Shown piece by piece: positions 9,803 to 18,755 of a stretch of 64,000 bases of DNA (position 1 is its first letter; each line of letters begins with the position of its first letter). Source of the DNA: CAVQFD01 sp963724695. Its GTDB lineage: Bacteria; Acidobacteriota; Vicinamibacteria; Vicinamibacterales; CAVVIG01. The DNA lies in NCBI GenBank assembly GCA_963724695.1, contig CAVRVW010000003.1, positions 434,001 to 498,000 of the forward strand. Reading direction: 5' to 3'. Made by a program: the position numbers and the translations under genes. Below the pieces are notes generated by a model. That model saw only the letters and a program-made list of their open reading frames with translations, searched no databases and was not told where the DNA came from.

Positions 9803-10918
9803 ATGAGCGGAGTACGGGTACTGGTAGGCACGCGCAAGGGCGCGTTTGTCCTTTCCTCGGATGGCAAGCGCGAGAAGTGGGACGTGAGCGGTCCCCACTT
9901 CGGGGGTTGGGAGGTCTACCACATGAAGGGATCGCCCGCGGACCCCAACCGACTGTACGCCTCGCAGTCCTCCGGCTGGTTCGGACAGATCATCCAGCGG
10001 TCCGACGACGGTGGAAAGACGTGGACGCCGATGGGGAACAAGTTCGCGTACGAGGGGGTGACCGGCACGCACCAGTGGTACGACGGGACGCCACACCCGT
10101 GGGAGTTCAAGCGCGTGTGGCATCTCGAGCCTTCGCTGACCGATCCGGATGCGGTCTTCGCCGGCGTCGAAGACGCGGCCCTCTTCCACACCACCGATGG
10201 CGGCGCCAACTGGCAGGAGCTGCCGGGGCTTCGCACCCACGGCACGGGGTCGGCCTGGGCCCCTGGAGCGGGCGGGCTGTGCCTGCACACCATCGTGCTG
10301 GACCCGACGCGCCCAGGACGGATGTACATCGCCATTTCTTCGGCCGGCGCGTTCAGGTCAGACGACGGCGGCAAGACATGGCAGGCGATCAATCAGGGCC
10401 TGCGTTCGGAGCACATCCCAGAGCCGACCGCCGAAGTCGGCCACTGCGTGCACCGCATCGCGATGCATCCCTCGAAGCCGGACGTGCTGTTCATGCAGAA
10501 GCATTGGGACGTCATGCGCACCAACGATGCCGGCAAGTCGTGGCATGAAGTGAGCGGGAACCTGCCGAGCGACTTCGGGTTCGTCATCGACGTGCACGCG
10601 CACGAGCCGGAAACCATCTACGTGGTTCCCATCAAGAGCGACTCGGAGCACTTTCCACCGGACGGGAAGCTGCGCGTGTACCGAAGCCGGACGGGTGGCA
10701 ACGAGTGGGAGCCGCTCACCAAAGGCCTGCCGCAGGAAAACTGCTTCGTCAACGTGCTGCGGGACGCCATGGCCGTGGACGGCCTCGACAAGTGCGGCGT
10801 GTACTTCGGCACCACCGGCGGTCAGGTGTACGCCTCGGCCGATGCCGGCGACAACTGGACCCCCATCGTCCGCGATCTCCCGGCGGTCATTTCCGTCGAG
10901 GTCCAGACGCTCCGGTGA
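9803..10918 (+). CDS. Asp-box beta-propeller protein (BNR/sialidase-like)
   Basis: This 371-residue protein has no obvious signal peptide and is made of beta-propeller repeats. At least five Asp-box motifs are visible: SDDGGKTWTPMG, TTDGGANWQELPG, SDDGGKTWQAINQG, TNDAGKSWHEVSG and SADAGDNWTPIV. Such proteins are often labelled exo-alpha-sialidases, but the catalytic Arg triad and Tyr/Glu pair of true sialidases are not evident here, so an enzymatic role is not supported. The stop overlaps the next gene (GTGA at 10915-10918), which indicates coupled translation with a MoaD/ThiS-like protein. Confidence 0.8.
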   Translation: MSGVRVLVGTRKGAFVLSSDGKREKWDVSGPHFGGWEVYHMKGSPADPNRLYASQSSGWFGQIIQRSDDGGKTWTPMGNKFAYEGVTGTHQWYDGTPHPWEFKRVWHLEPSLTDPDAVFAGVEDAALFHTTDGGANWQELPGLRTHGTGSAWAPGAGGLCLHTIVLDPTRPGRMYIAISSAGAFRSDDGGKTWQAINQGLRSEHIPEPTAEVGHCVHRIAMHPSKPDVLFMQKHWDVMRTNDAGKSWHEVSGNLPSDFGFVIDVHAHEPETIYVVPIKSDSEHFPPDGKLRVYRSRTGGNEWEPLTKGLPQENCFVNVLRDAMAVDGLDKCGVYFGTTGGQVYASADAGDNWTPIVRDLPAVISVEVQTLR

Positions 10919-11211
10919 TTCGCGTCGAGCTGCCGCAGCATCTGCGAACCCTGGCCGGCGTCGGCAGGGAAGTCACGGTGGAGGTCGAGGGCCGCGCCAC
11001 CGTCGGCTCGGTGCTCGACGCGCTCGAGGCGCGCTATCCCGTGCTGCGCGGCACCATCCGCGATCATGGGACGCTCGCGCGGCGGCCCTTCCTTCGGTTC
11101 TTCGCCTGCGAGGAGGACCTCTCCCACGAGCCGCCGGACACGCCGGTCCCCGAGGCCGTCGCCAGGGGGGCCGAGCCGTTCCTCGTGATCGGAGCGATCT
11201 CGGGAGGCTAA
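10915..11211 (+). CDS. MoaD/ThiS-like ubiquitin-fold sulfur carrier protein
   Basis: This 98-residue ubiquitin-fold protein ends in the exposed diglycine typical of sulfur carriers (AISGG). The core VTVEVEGRATVGSVLDALEA matches the MoaD/ThiS beta-grasp pattern. Family members accept sulfur as a C-terminal thiocarboxylate after adenylation by a MoeB/ThiF-type enzyme. No moaE, moeB, thiF or thiG lies nearby, so its pathway is unknown. The GTG start at 10915 overlaps the stop of the propeller gene by four bases, and the pair probably works together. Confidence 0.8.
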   Translation: MIRVELPQHLRTLAGVGREVTVEVEGRATVGSVLDALEARYPVLRGTIRDHGTLARRPFLRFFACEEDLSHEPPDTPVPEAVARGAEPFLVIGAISGG

Positions 11212-11221
11212 CGCTCCGGAA

Positions 11222-11252
11222 GTTCGAACTTAGAAGTGAGAACTAAGAAGGA
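11222..11252. repeat. Upstream copy of a direct repeat flanking the GNAT gene
   Basis: The sequence TTCGAACTTAGAAGTGAGAA followed by CTAAGAAGGA is nearly identical to the segment at the end of the GNAT gene (11789-11821). It is a degenerate heptamer array of the GAGAACT type. Confidence 0.85.
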
Positions 11253-11265
11253 CACTCACCGAGCG

Positions 11266-11808
11266 ATGACGGCAAAGCCCTGGAATTTGAGACGACTTCA
11301 TGCGGTGGACGAGTCAGAGATCGACGGGCTTGCCAGCGTGCTGCTCGACTGCGTGGAGGGCGGGGCATCGGTGAGCTTCATGAATCCGCTGACGCGCGAG
11401 CGCGCGGCGGCGTTCTGGCGACGGGTGGCGGACGGCGTAACCGCGGGAGAGCGCGCCTTGATCGTGGCCGAGGATGCCGAGGGGATTTGCGGGACCGTGC
11501 AGTTGCTTCTCGATCTCCCCGAGAACCAGCCGCACCGGGCCGACCTCGCGAAAATGCTGGTCCACCGCCGGGCACGGCGCCAGGGCCTGGGCGCCGCACT
11601 GTTGAGCGCCGCCGAAACGACGGCACGCGAATGCGGCAAATCGCTCCTGGTGCTTGATACCGCCAGCGACGACGCCGAACGGCTCTACGAGCGTGGTGGA
11701 TGGGTCAGGGTCGGTGTGATTCCTGACTATGCGCTGCTCCCCGCGGGCGGCTTCTGCAACACGACCGTGTACTATCGCACGCTTCGCGAACTTCGAACTG
11801 AGAAGTGA
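11266..11808 (+). CDS. GNAT family N-acetyltransferase
   Basis: This protein of about 180 residues is a GCN5-related acetyltransferase that moves an acetyl group from acetyl-CoA to an unknown amine. The acetyl-CoA-binding motif is clear (VHRRARRQGLGAALL), followed by the late motif around ERGGWVRVG. I chose the ATG at 11266 (MTAKPW) over the one at 11236, which lies inside a repeat copy. The gene is bracketed by two near-identical repeats. The downstream copy supplies the last codons (ELRTEK) and the TGA stop, so the native C-terminus may have been extended. Confidence 0.83.
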   Translation: MTAKPWNLRRLHAVDESEIDGLASVLLDCVEGGASVSFMNPLTRERAAAFWRRVADGVTAGERALIVAEDAEGICGTVQLLLDLPENQPHRADLAKMLVHRRARRQGLGAALLSAAETTARECGKSLLVLDTASDDAERLYERGGWVRVGVIPDYALLPAGGFCNTTVYYRTLRELRTEK

Positions 11809-11882
11809 GAACTACGAAGGACCCGGCACTGAGAACTGAGAACTGAGAACTGTTCCCCGTTCCCGTTCCCGTTCTCTGTTCC
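11787..11882. repeat. Heptamer arrays between convergent genes
   Basis: This stretch joins the stops of the GNAT gene (plus) and the M16 gene (minus). It contains the second direct-repeat copy, then three perfect GAGAACT heptamers, then C-rich units (GTTCCCC, GTTCCC, GTTCTCT). Read on the minus strand, the M16 TAG stop runs straight into the array (TAGGGAACAGAGAACGGG). Confidence 0.9.
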
Positions 11883-14715
11883 CTACGAAGAGGGCGTCAG
11901 CGTCACCACCGTCCGCCGGTCCATCGGGAAGTACTTCCTGAACGTCTCCTGCAGTACCGCCGGCGTCAGCGCCTCGATGCGCTCGTTGCGGTTGAGGATG
12001 TCTGCCGGGTTGCCGTTCAGCATGTGAATGGTCTGCAGCCGCCGCATCCAGTACGCGTTCTGCCGGAGCGACGTCTCGTACCCTCGACGGGCGCTCTCCT
12101 TGGCGCGGCCGGTCAGGTCTTCGGAAGGCCCGCTCTTCTGCAGCTGCTGGATGACCTGCAGCACGCGCTCGATCATCGCCGGTATGTTCTCCGGCGCCGC
12201 GCTGAAGCTCACCTGCGTGTGGCCGTCGCCCCGCTGCGGCGTCGATTGCGACAGGCCGACCGAAACGGTGTAGGTCTGGCCGAGCGATTCACGGAGCTCG
12301 TCGCGAAGCGCCGTCTCCAGAATCGTGGTGGCCGCACCGATCCGCTCCTGCTCGACCGGATCGGACGGCACGTCCGCGTAGAAGCTGACGACCGTCTGGC
12401 CCCTGGGCTCGCGCCCGGCCTTGACGCCTTCGTTGATGATGCCGGTGGGGAAGCGCAGGCCGAGGTCCTTGAAGGTGGAGGACTTCTGGCCCGTCGACGG
12501 AAGCGAGCCGACGTACTGTCCGAGCAGGGGGATGATGGCATCGGGGGTGAAGGCGCCGGCCACGAACAACGTGAAGTCGGCGGCGTTCTTGAACCGCTCA
12601 CGATAGAACGCCGTCATCGTCTGCCGGTCGATGCCCGTAAGGGACTCTGCGGTGATGGGCTGAGCGGTGTAATGGCTCGCTGCTGTTGATCAGGTTCACT
12701 CGCTCGCCGAAGATTTCTCCGGGGCTGCGGCCGCGGTTCGCGACCATCGCATCCAGCCTCCGGCGCAAGAGCGCGAATGCCTCCGGATCGTCTCCTGGCT
12801 GCGTGACGGTGAGGTGAAGGAGCTGCAGCGCCGTTTCGAGCTCTGCTGGTGCGGCCGATCCCGAGATGCCGTGCGTGGACAATGTGACAAACGGCGAGGC
12901 CGAGGCGAGTTTCCCCGCCAGCAGCTTGTCGACGTCGGGCGCCGACAATCCGCCGACGCCCGAGAGCCCGACAAACGAGGTAGCCAGGGACGCGTCGAGA
13001 AAATCAGCCGGCGGCGCGAGCGACGACCCGCCCATCGCGTACATCGTGAACAGGATCTGGTCGTTCTTGAAGTCGGTCGGCTTCAGCCAGGCTTCGACGC
13101 CGTTCGAAAATCGCACCACCGTCACGCCGAGCCCGGCAAGCTCCCGGGTCGATTGCACCTTGCCGGGTGCAGGGGGCTTCTCCATCAGGCGGCGCGTGAG
13201 CGTCGCCTCGGTCCAGGGCGTGAGCGGCGTCTTCTCGGCGGCGGTCAGCGCGGCGCGCAGATCATCCTCAGACGGGAGCGCCAGACCTGGCTTTTCCGGC
13301 GAGACCGCGAGCAACACCCGGCTGGTGCTGCCGAGGCGCCGCTTCGCGGTCGCCGTCACCTCGTCAAGGGAGATCCCGGGCAGCACGGCCGACGCCAGGC
13401 GGAATTCCCAGTCGATTCCGGGGCTCGGCTCTTCGTTCAGGAAGTGATTCAGGTACTCCTGTGCGTACGAGCCGCTCTCCGTCTTGTCCCGCTCGTTGTA
13501 TGCGCGCTCGTAGAACGCCGCCATCCAGCGCTTCGCGCGATCCAATTCGGTGGCAGTGAAGCCGAACTCGAGCACACGCCGCGCTTCGACGGCAATGGTC
13601 GTCAGGCCGGCGCCGATCCTGCCATCCGTCACGCGCGCGCTCAGCGAGAAGGTATCGACCGACGGGCTCAGGCCGCCGCCGCCAGCGCCTGCGGCCAGGA
13701 ACGTCGCGTCGGCCTTCCGCGCCAGCTCGCCGTAACGCTCGTTCAACATCTGCACGAAGAGCTGATCGATCAGGCTCTGCCGGTACTCGCTGGCGATGCG
13801 CTGGTGCTGCGCCGGCAGCCGGCCCACGAGCTGCACGCTCGACTGCGTGACCTCCGGGTCGGAGGTCACGTTGACCAGCAGCTGCTCGGGCATGGGCACA
13901 GGCGCTGGCGTTCTGGGCACGGCCGTCGACCTCGCGGCCAGCGGGCCAAACGCCCTCGTAATCGAGGCGACCGTCGCCGCCTGATCGATGTCGCCGACGA
14001 CAACGAGCGCCATGCGGTCCGGGCGGTACCACATATCGTAGAACGCGCGCAGACGCCCGGCCGGCGCCGTACGCAGAATCTCGGGCTTGCCGATCGGCAG
14101 CCGGTCCGCATAACGGGACTGGTAATAGAGGAGGGGGAGCTGCCGGTCGCGGATGCGCGAGCTCGCGCCGAGCCGTCCGCGCCATTCCTCGACCACGACA
14201 CCGCGTTCCTTGTCGACCTGCCCGGCATCGATCGTCATGCCGCCGGCGAAGTCCGCCAGCGCGTCGAAGCCGCGCGTCAGGACGTCCGCCGAGTCGGTCG
14301 GCAGGTCCAGCATGTAGACGGTCTCGTCGAAGCTGGTGTAGGCGTTCACGTGCGGGCCCAGCCTGGCGCCCGTGCGCTCGAAGAATGAGATGAGCTCGCC
14401 CGGCGCAAAGTGCGCGCTGCCGTTGAAGGCCATGTGCTCGAGGAAGTGCGCGAGCCCCTGCTGATCGTCGGCCTCGTCGAGCGACCCCGCCTTGACCGCG
14501 AGCCGCATCGCCACCCTGTTCGCCGGCCGAGGATTGCGGCGCACATAGTACTGAAGGCCATTCGGCAGCGTGCCTCGGAGGACCGCCGCGTCGAACGGAA
14601 TGGTGTCCTGAAGCGCGATGGCGGCCGGTGGCGCGGCCGGCTGCTGTGCCGTCCCGACCAGGCCCCCGCCAATGACAAGCGACAGGAGCAGGGCACCGAG
14701 TCTCGAGGTCCGCAT
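11883..14715 (-). CDS. Secreted M16 family zinc peptidase (frameshifted)
   Basis: This is a two-module insulinase-family peptidase of about 940 residues with a signal peptide (MRTSRLGALLLSLVIGGG). The inverted zinc motif HxxEH appears as GLAHFLEHMAFNG, and the downstream glutamate ligand is in VDKERGVVVEEWRG. The second M16 module follows from about residue 450. A single extra C near 12683 (GAGCCATTAC for GAGCATTAC) breaks the frame. After the shift the protein continues as HYTAQPITAESLTGIDRQ and runs to the TAG stop at 11883. The start at 14715 is preferred over 14781 because it places the signal peptide at the N-terminus. Confidence 0.87.
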
Positions 14716-14794
14716 GGTGCCGGATATTACCTGCTTTCCTGGCGCACCGTTTCTGGACCCTCGTGTGCCGTCCAGGAACATTCATCGTAACTAA

Positions 14795-14824
14795 TTGATT
14801 CCATAACTGTTACTCCGATACTCA
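14795..14824 (+). promoter_or_regulatory. Possible sigma-70 promoter for the subtilase gene
   Basis: TTGATT at 14795-14800 and TACTCA at 14819-14824 are separated by 18 bp in an AT-rich island of the divergent spacer. The spacer also holds an 11-bp direct repeat, TCGTGTGCCGT, at 14761 and 14831. This is a weak prediction from sequence alone. Confidence 0.3.
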
Positions 14825-14996
14825 GAACTATCGTGTGCCGTTTAGGCGCATCAGGTGACTCTTCGAGACTCGGTGAGCCGTAGCCGCAAACACCACACAA
14901 CACATGATTTAAGCGCCATTTTCACGCGAGCTCTGCCGGCTGGCCGCGTTGTTGCCCCTCCAACGGCTGGATCTCTCGGTTTCCGTGGGTGTGACC

Positions 14997-16757
14997 ATGC
15001 GTATGCGGATTGCGGCTGCCTTTCTCACGTCGCCACGACGATGGCTCGTCGTGTCGGCGATCGTGGCATTGACCGGTGTTTCGCTACCAGGGGCGACGAA
15101 CGATCGCCGGCCCGGGCTGTCGGCTGACCTCCTCGAAGTGATCGAGCGCGCGTCGACCACGCGCGAACGCGTAATCGTGCGGGGGACCCGCGAACAGGTC
15201 GACGCGATGATCGCGCGTCACGGCGTCGCCCTTGTCCGGCGGCTCGCTAACGGCGCTGTCGTTTCCGCCGACAGCCGTGCCGTGGCTGCTCTCGCCGCAG
15301 ACGAGACGGTTGAGCATCTGTCGGGTGACGCCCTGGTGGTCCCCGCGATGGCCGTCTCGAATCGGGCGGTGGGCGCCGATCAAACGTGGGCCGGCAGTCC
15401 CGGGGTGGTGCTCGGACTCGGCGCCATTCCCGGCGTCACCGGCCAGGGCGTGGGCGTGGCGGTGGTCGACTCGGGCATCTCGCCGCACTCCGCCTTGGCG
15501 AACCGCGTGGTCGCCAACGTCAGCTTCGTGACCGGCGATCCGCAGGTCGCCGACGCCTACGGGCACGGGACACATGTCGCCGGCATCATCGCGGGCTCGG
15601 CGGCGCCGGCGGGTCCCGTCACAGCCGCCTACGCAGGCGGCGTGGCGCCAGGCGTGCACCTGGTCAACGTCCGCGTCATCGGCGCGGCCGGTCTTGGCTA
15701 CACCAGCGACGTGATCGCCGGCATCGACTGGGTCATTGCCAATCGCGCCCGCTACAACATCCGCGTCATCAACCTCTCGCTCGGTCATCCGGTCATGGAG
15801 CCCGCAGCGACAGACCCCTTGTGTCAGGCCGTCGCCCGTGCGGCCGCGGCCGGCATCGTCGTCGTGGCCTCGGCCGGCAACGATGGCCGATCGGCCGATG
15901 GCCGGAAGGTGCTCGGCGGCATCAGCTCGCCGGGCAACTCGCCATTTGCCATCACGGTTGGAGCGCTCAACACCTGGGGCACCGCCGGACGATCCGACGA
16001 CACCGTGGCGGAGTACAGCTCGCGCGGTCCGGCCCGGTTCGACATGACGGTGAAGCCTGATATCGCGGCCCCAGGTACGAGGATCGTCTCGCTCGAGGCG
16101 AGCGGTTCGTACCTGCCGTCGGCGCATCCGTCGGTGCACAGCGCAGGCTTCGGCAGCAACGCCTACATGAGGCTGAACGGCACCAGCATGTCCGCACCGA
16201 TTGTGACGGGCGCGGCGGCGCTTCTTCTCCAGGGTGCGCCCGCCATTGGTCCTGCACAGGTGAAGCTGGCGCTCCAGTCCGGAGCGACTTATGTGCCAGA
16301 CGGCGGGCTGATGGGCGCCGGCGCCGGCAGCCTGAACATCTGGGCGTCCCGGCGCATCGCTGCCGATGGCCTGTCCGCGCTCACTGGGTCGCTGCTCGGT
16401 GGCCTGGTCACCACGCCGAGCGGCGCCTCGTTCTGGGACGCGGGCACGCTGTCGGCACGCCTTTACAGCGGTGTCGGCCTGCGGCTGCTCTCAGGTCTCG
16501 ATCTCCGGCAGGTCTGGAACAACCCGGCCTACCTGCGCGTCGGCGACCTCAACCTCGTCGGCCTCGCGAACCCGCTGCGCCTCGTTGCGCCGAAGCGCCT
16601 GATGTGGGGCCAGGTCGCCGCGTGGAGCAGCGATGACCAGATCATCTGGGGCACCTCAATGTCTGACGACAACGGCGACCAGATCATCTGGGGCACGTCC
16701 GGCGACGATCAAATCATCTGGGGTACGACGACGATGACGGATCCGGACGCCCGCTGA
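14997..16757 (+). CDS. S8 subtilisin-like protease with C-terminal DQIIWGT repeats
   Basis: This secreted serine protease has about 586 residues. The catalytic triad is visible: Asp in VAVVDSGIS, His in YGHGTHVAGII and Ser in NGTSMSAPIVTG. A membrane or signal segment (RWLVVSAIVALTGVSLPG) precedes a prodomain-like region. The C-terminus carries three copies of (D)DQIIWGT spaced by short Ser/Asp/Gly linkers, a tail that I recall from acidobacterial subtilases but whose role is unknown to me. ATG at 14997 puts the hydrophobic segment close to the N-terminus; 14949 is an alternative. The stop is two bases before the start of the HD-GYP gene, so the two probably form an operon. Confidence 0.88.
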   Translation: MRMRIAAAFLTSPRRWLVVSAIVALTGVSLPGATNDRRPGLSADLLEVIERASTTRERVIVRGTREQVDAMIARHGVALVRRLANGAVVSADSRAVAALAADETVEHLSGDALVVPAMAVSNRAVGADQTWAGSPGVVLGLGAIPGVTGQGVGVAVVDSGISPHSALANRVVANVSFVTGDPQVADAYGHGTHVAGIIAGSAAPAGPVTAAYAGGVAPGVHLVNVRVIGAAGLGYTSDVIAGIDWVIANRARYNIRVINLSLGHPVMEPAATDPLCQAVARAAAAGIVVVASAGNDGRSADGRKVLGGISSPGNSPFAITVGALNTWGTAGRSDDTVAEYSSRGPARFDMTVKPDIAAPGTRIVSLEASGSYLPSAHPSVHSAGFGSNAYMRLNGTSMSAPIVTGAAALLLQGAPAIGPAQVKLALQSGATYVPDGGLMGAGAGSLNIWASRRIAADGLSALTGSLLGGLVTTPSGASFWDAGTLSARLYSGVGLRLLSGLDLRQVWNNPAYLRVGDLNLVGLANPLRLVAPKRLMWGQVAAWSSDDQIIWGTSMSDDNGDQIIWGTSGDDQIIWGTTTMTDPDAR

Positions 16758-16759
16758 TC

Positions 16760-18697
16760 ATGTCGCGCTGGGGGCTGAAGTTTTATACGAGAGCCGTCAT
16801 CGCCTCCGGCGGGACGATTGTCGTCTGCAGCCTCGCGATGCTGCCGTGGGTGCCTCATCCGCTGGCATGGTTCCTCTTTGCCGCGCTTGCGGTGCTGACC
16901 GGATCGTTCACGCTCCGTATCGCGTCGGTCGAGGCGAGCGTGTCCGTGTCCGACACGTTCTTCATCTCCTCGGCGCTGCTCTTTGGCCCAGGGCCGGCCG
17001 CCGTGGCGCTCGCAGCCGACAGCTTCCTCCTCTCGTGGCGAAAAGGGCATCCGTGGGTCCGCGTCGCATTCAATACGGCCGCGCCCTCTGCATCACTGTG
17101 GGTGGCCGGGCACGCGTTCTTCGCGATGAGCGGCATCGCGCCACTGGCGGCCAGCGCCGTTCCCGTTGGTCCTCTCATCGGCCCGCTGGTGGCGTTGACG
17201 GCGGTTTACTTCGGGCTGAACTCCGGCCTGATGGCCGTGGCCATCGGTCTCGACACGGGTCAGTCCGCCTTCCGTCTGTGGCGGCGCCACTTCCTCGGCC
17301 TCTCGCTCAGCTACTTTGCCGCAGCCTCGGTGGCGCTCTGCCTCGTGGTCGTCGTGCAGCAGGTCGGTCTGCTGGCGGTCGCTGTCATCCTGCCCGTGCT
17401 CGCGGTCTTCCACCTGACGCTTCGATCCTCCTTTGGCCGGCTGGAGGACGCCAACCAGCACATCTCGCAGATGGACCGGCTCTACACGTCCACCATCGAG
17501 ACGCTCGCCATGGCGATCGACGCGAAGGACGACGTGACGCACAGCCACGTGCGGCGGGTCCAGGCCTACGCCAAGGCGCTGGCGGGCGCGCTCGGGATCG
17601 ACGACGAGGAAACGCTGAAGGCGATTGAGGCGGCGGCCCTGCTCCACGACACGGGCAAGCTCGGCGTGCCAGAGCACATCCTGAACAAGCCAGGCGGCCT
17701 CACGACGTCCGAGTTCGAGCAGATGAAGAAGCACGTGGACATCGGCGCCGACATCCTGTCGCTCGTCGAGTTCCCGTTCCCTGTCGTGCCGATTGTCCGT
17801 TGCCATCACGAGAGCTGGGACGGAAGCGGATACCCGCGCGGCGTGGTGGGGGAGGACATTCCGATCGGCGCACGGATTCTCTCGGTGGTTGACTGCTTCG
17901 ACGCGCTCACGTCCGACCGGCCCTATCGCCGGGCGCTGTCAGACGAAGCGGCCATCGCCATCCTGCGCGAGCGCCGCGGCCGGATGTACGATCCGCGCGT
18001 CGTCGATACGTTCATCGAGATCCACCGGACCGTCACCGTCTCGGTCGACGAGACGGCAGAGCAGCGCGAGGTCATGCAGCAGATCTCGCGGTCGCGCCAG
18101 AGCGAAGTTCCGGCCTCCGACGCACGGACATCGCCCCCGGTGGCCGTCGAGTTCACAGCCATGGGGCGCGACGATGTGCTGAGCTTTGTCAGCCTGGCCC
18201 GGATGGCATCGGGCTCAGGTGGGCTGGCGGACGTCCTGGCGCTCTCGACGCGGCTGGTGCGCGACATCGTCCCCGGCGCCGCGGGTGCCTGGTACGTGCT
18301 CGAAGACGGCGCCCGGCTTACCCTCGCGGGGACCTTCGGGCAGGGTGCGGACCGGTGCCTGCGGTCCGTGCAGCTCGGCGACAAGCTGACCGGCTGGGTC
18401 GCAGCCAATCGCCAGGTGATTGTCAACTCGGACGCCGCGCTTGATCTGGGCGCATCGGCGAACGAAACACCGGCGCTGAGGAGCTGTCTGAGCGTGCCGC
18501 TGCTGGCCGGGGACACGCTCACTGGCGTCCTGTCGCTGTACGGCGGCGAGCGCGACGCTTTCACCGAGGACCACGGCCGCCTCGTGCAGATGGTGGCGCC
18601 GCACCTGGCGCAGGCGATCGAAAGCGCCCGAAGCCGCCAGGTCGAGGCACCGACCGCCTCTCAGACGCGAGATCTGCGGCTCGTCGCCTCCCGGTAG
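16760..18697 (+). CDS. Membrane HD-GYP phosphodiesterase with GAF domain
   Basis: This 645-residue protein probably hydrolyses cyclic di-GMP. Residues 1-225 form about seven hydrophobic membrane segments, resembling a MASE-type sensor. Residues about 240-430 are an HD-GYP domain with the metal-binding motif LLHDTGKLGVPEHILNKPGG and the family signature HHESWDGSGYPRG. Residues about 470-635 look like a GAF domain. Translation starts two bases after the subtilase stop. Tandem hairpins follow the gene and probably terminate transcription. Confidence 0.88.
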   Translation: MSRWGLKFYTRAVIASGGTIVVCSLAMLPWVPHPLAWFLFAALAVLTGSFTLRIASVEASVSVSDTFFISSALLFGPGPAAVALAADSFLLSWRKGHPWVRVAFNTAAPSASLWVAGHAFFAMSGIAPLAASAVPVGPLIGPLVALTAVYFGLNSGLMAVAIGLDTGQSAFRLWRRHFLGLSLSYFAAASVALCLVVVVQQVGLLAVAVILPVLAVFHLTLRSSFGRLEDANQHISQMDRLYTSTIETLAMAIDAKDDVTHSHVRRVQAYAKALAGALGIDDEETLKAIEAAALLHDTGKLGVPEHILNKPGGLTTSEFEQMKKHVDIGADILSLVEFPFPVVPIVRCHHESWDGSGYPRGVVGEDIPIGARILSVVDCFDALTSDRPYRRALSDEAAIAILRERRGRMYDPRVVDTFIEIHRTVTVSVDETAEQREVMQQISRSRQSEVPASDARTSPPVAVEFTAMGRDDVLSFVSLARMASGSGGLADVLALSTRLVRDIVPGAAGAWYVLEDGARLTLAGTFGQGADRCLRSVQLGDKLTGWVAANRQVIVNSDAALDLGASANETPALRSCLSVPLLAGDTLTGVLSLYGGERDAFTEDHGRLVQMVAPHLAQAIESARSRQVEAPTASQTRDLRLVASR

Positions 18698-18719
18698 GGC
18701 GGGTCCTTTTGGACCCGCC
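18698..18719. terminator. Hairpin between convergent genes (TTTT loop)
   Basis: A perfect 9-bp stem, GGCGGGTCC pairing with GGACCCGCC around a TTTT loop, begins right at the HD-GYP stop. No U-tract follows on either strand, so termination efficiency is uncertain. Confidence 0.55.
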
Positions 18720-18733
18720 GGCCCCGACCGCGA

Positions 18734-18755
18734 GCCGGGTCCGCAAGGACCCGGC
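18734..18755. terminator. Second hairpin with GCAA loop, next to the TonB receptor stop
   Basis: A perfect 9-bp stem, GCCGGGTCC pairing with GGACCCGGC around a GCAA loop, ends right before the TonB receptor stop codon on the minus strand. It shares its GGGTCC/GGACCC core with the neighbouring hairpin. The pair looks like a duplicated bidirectional element. Confidence 0.55.
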
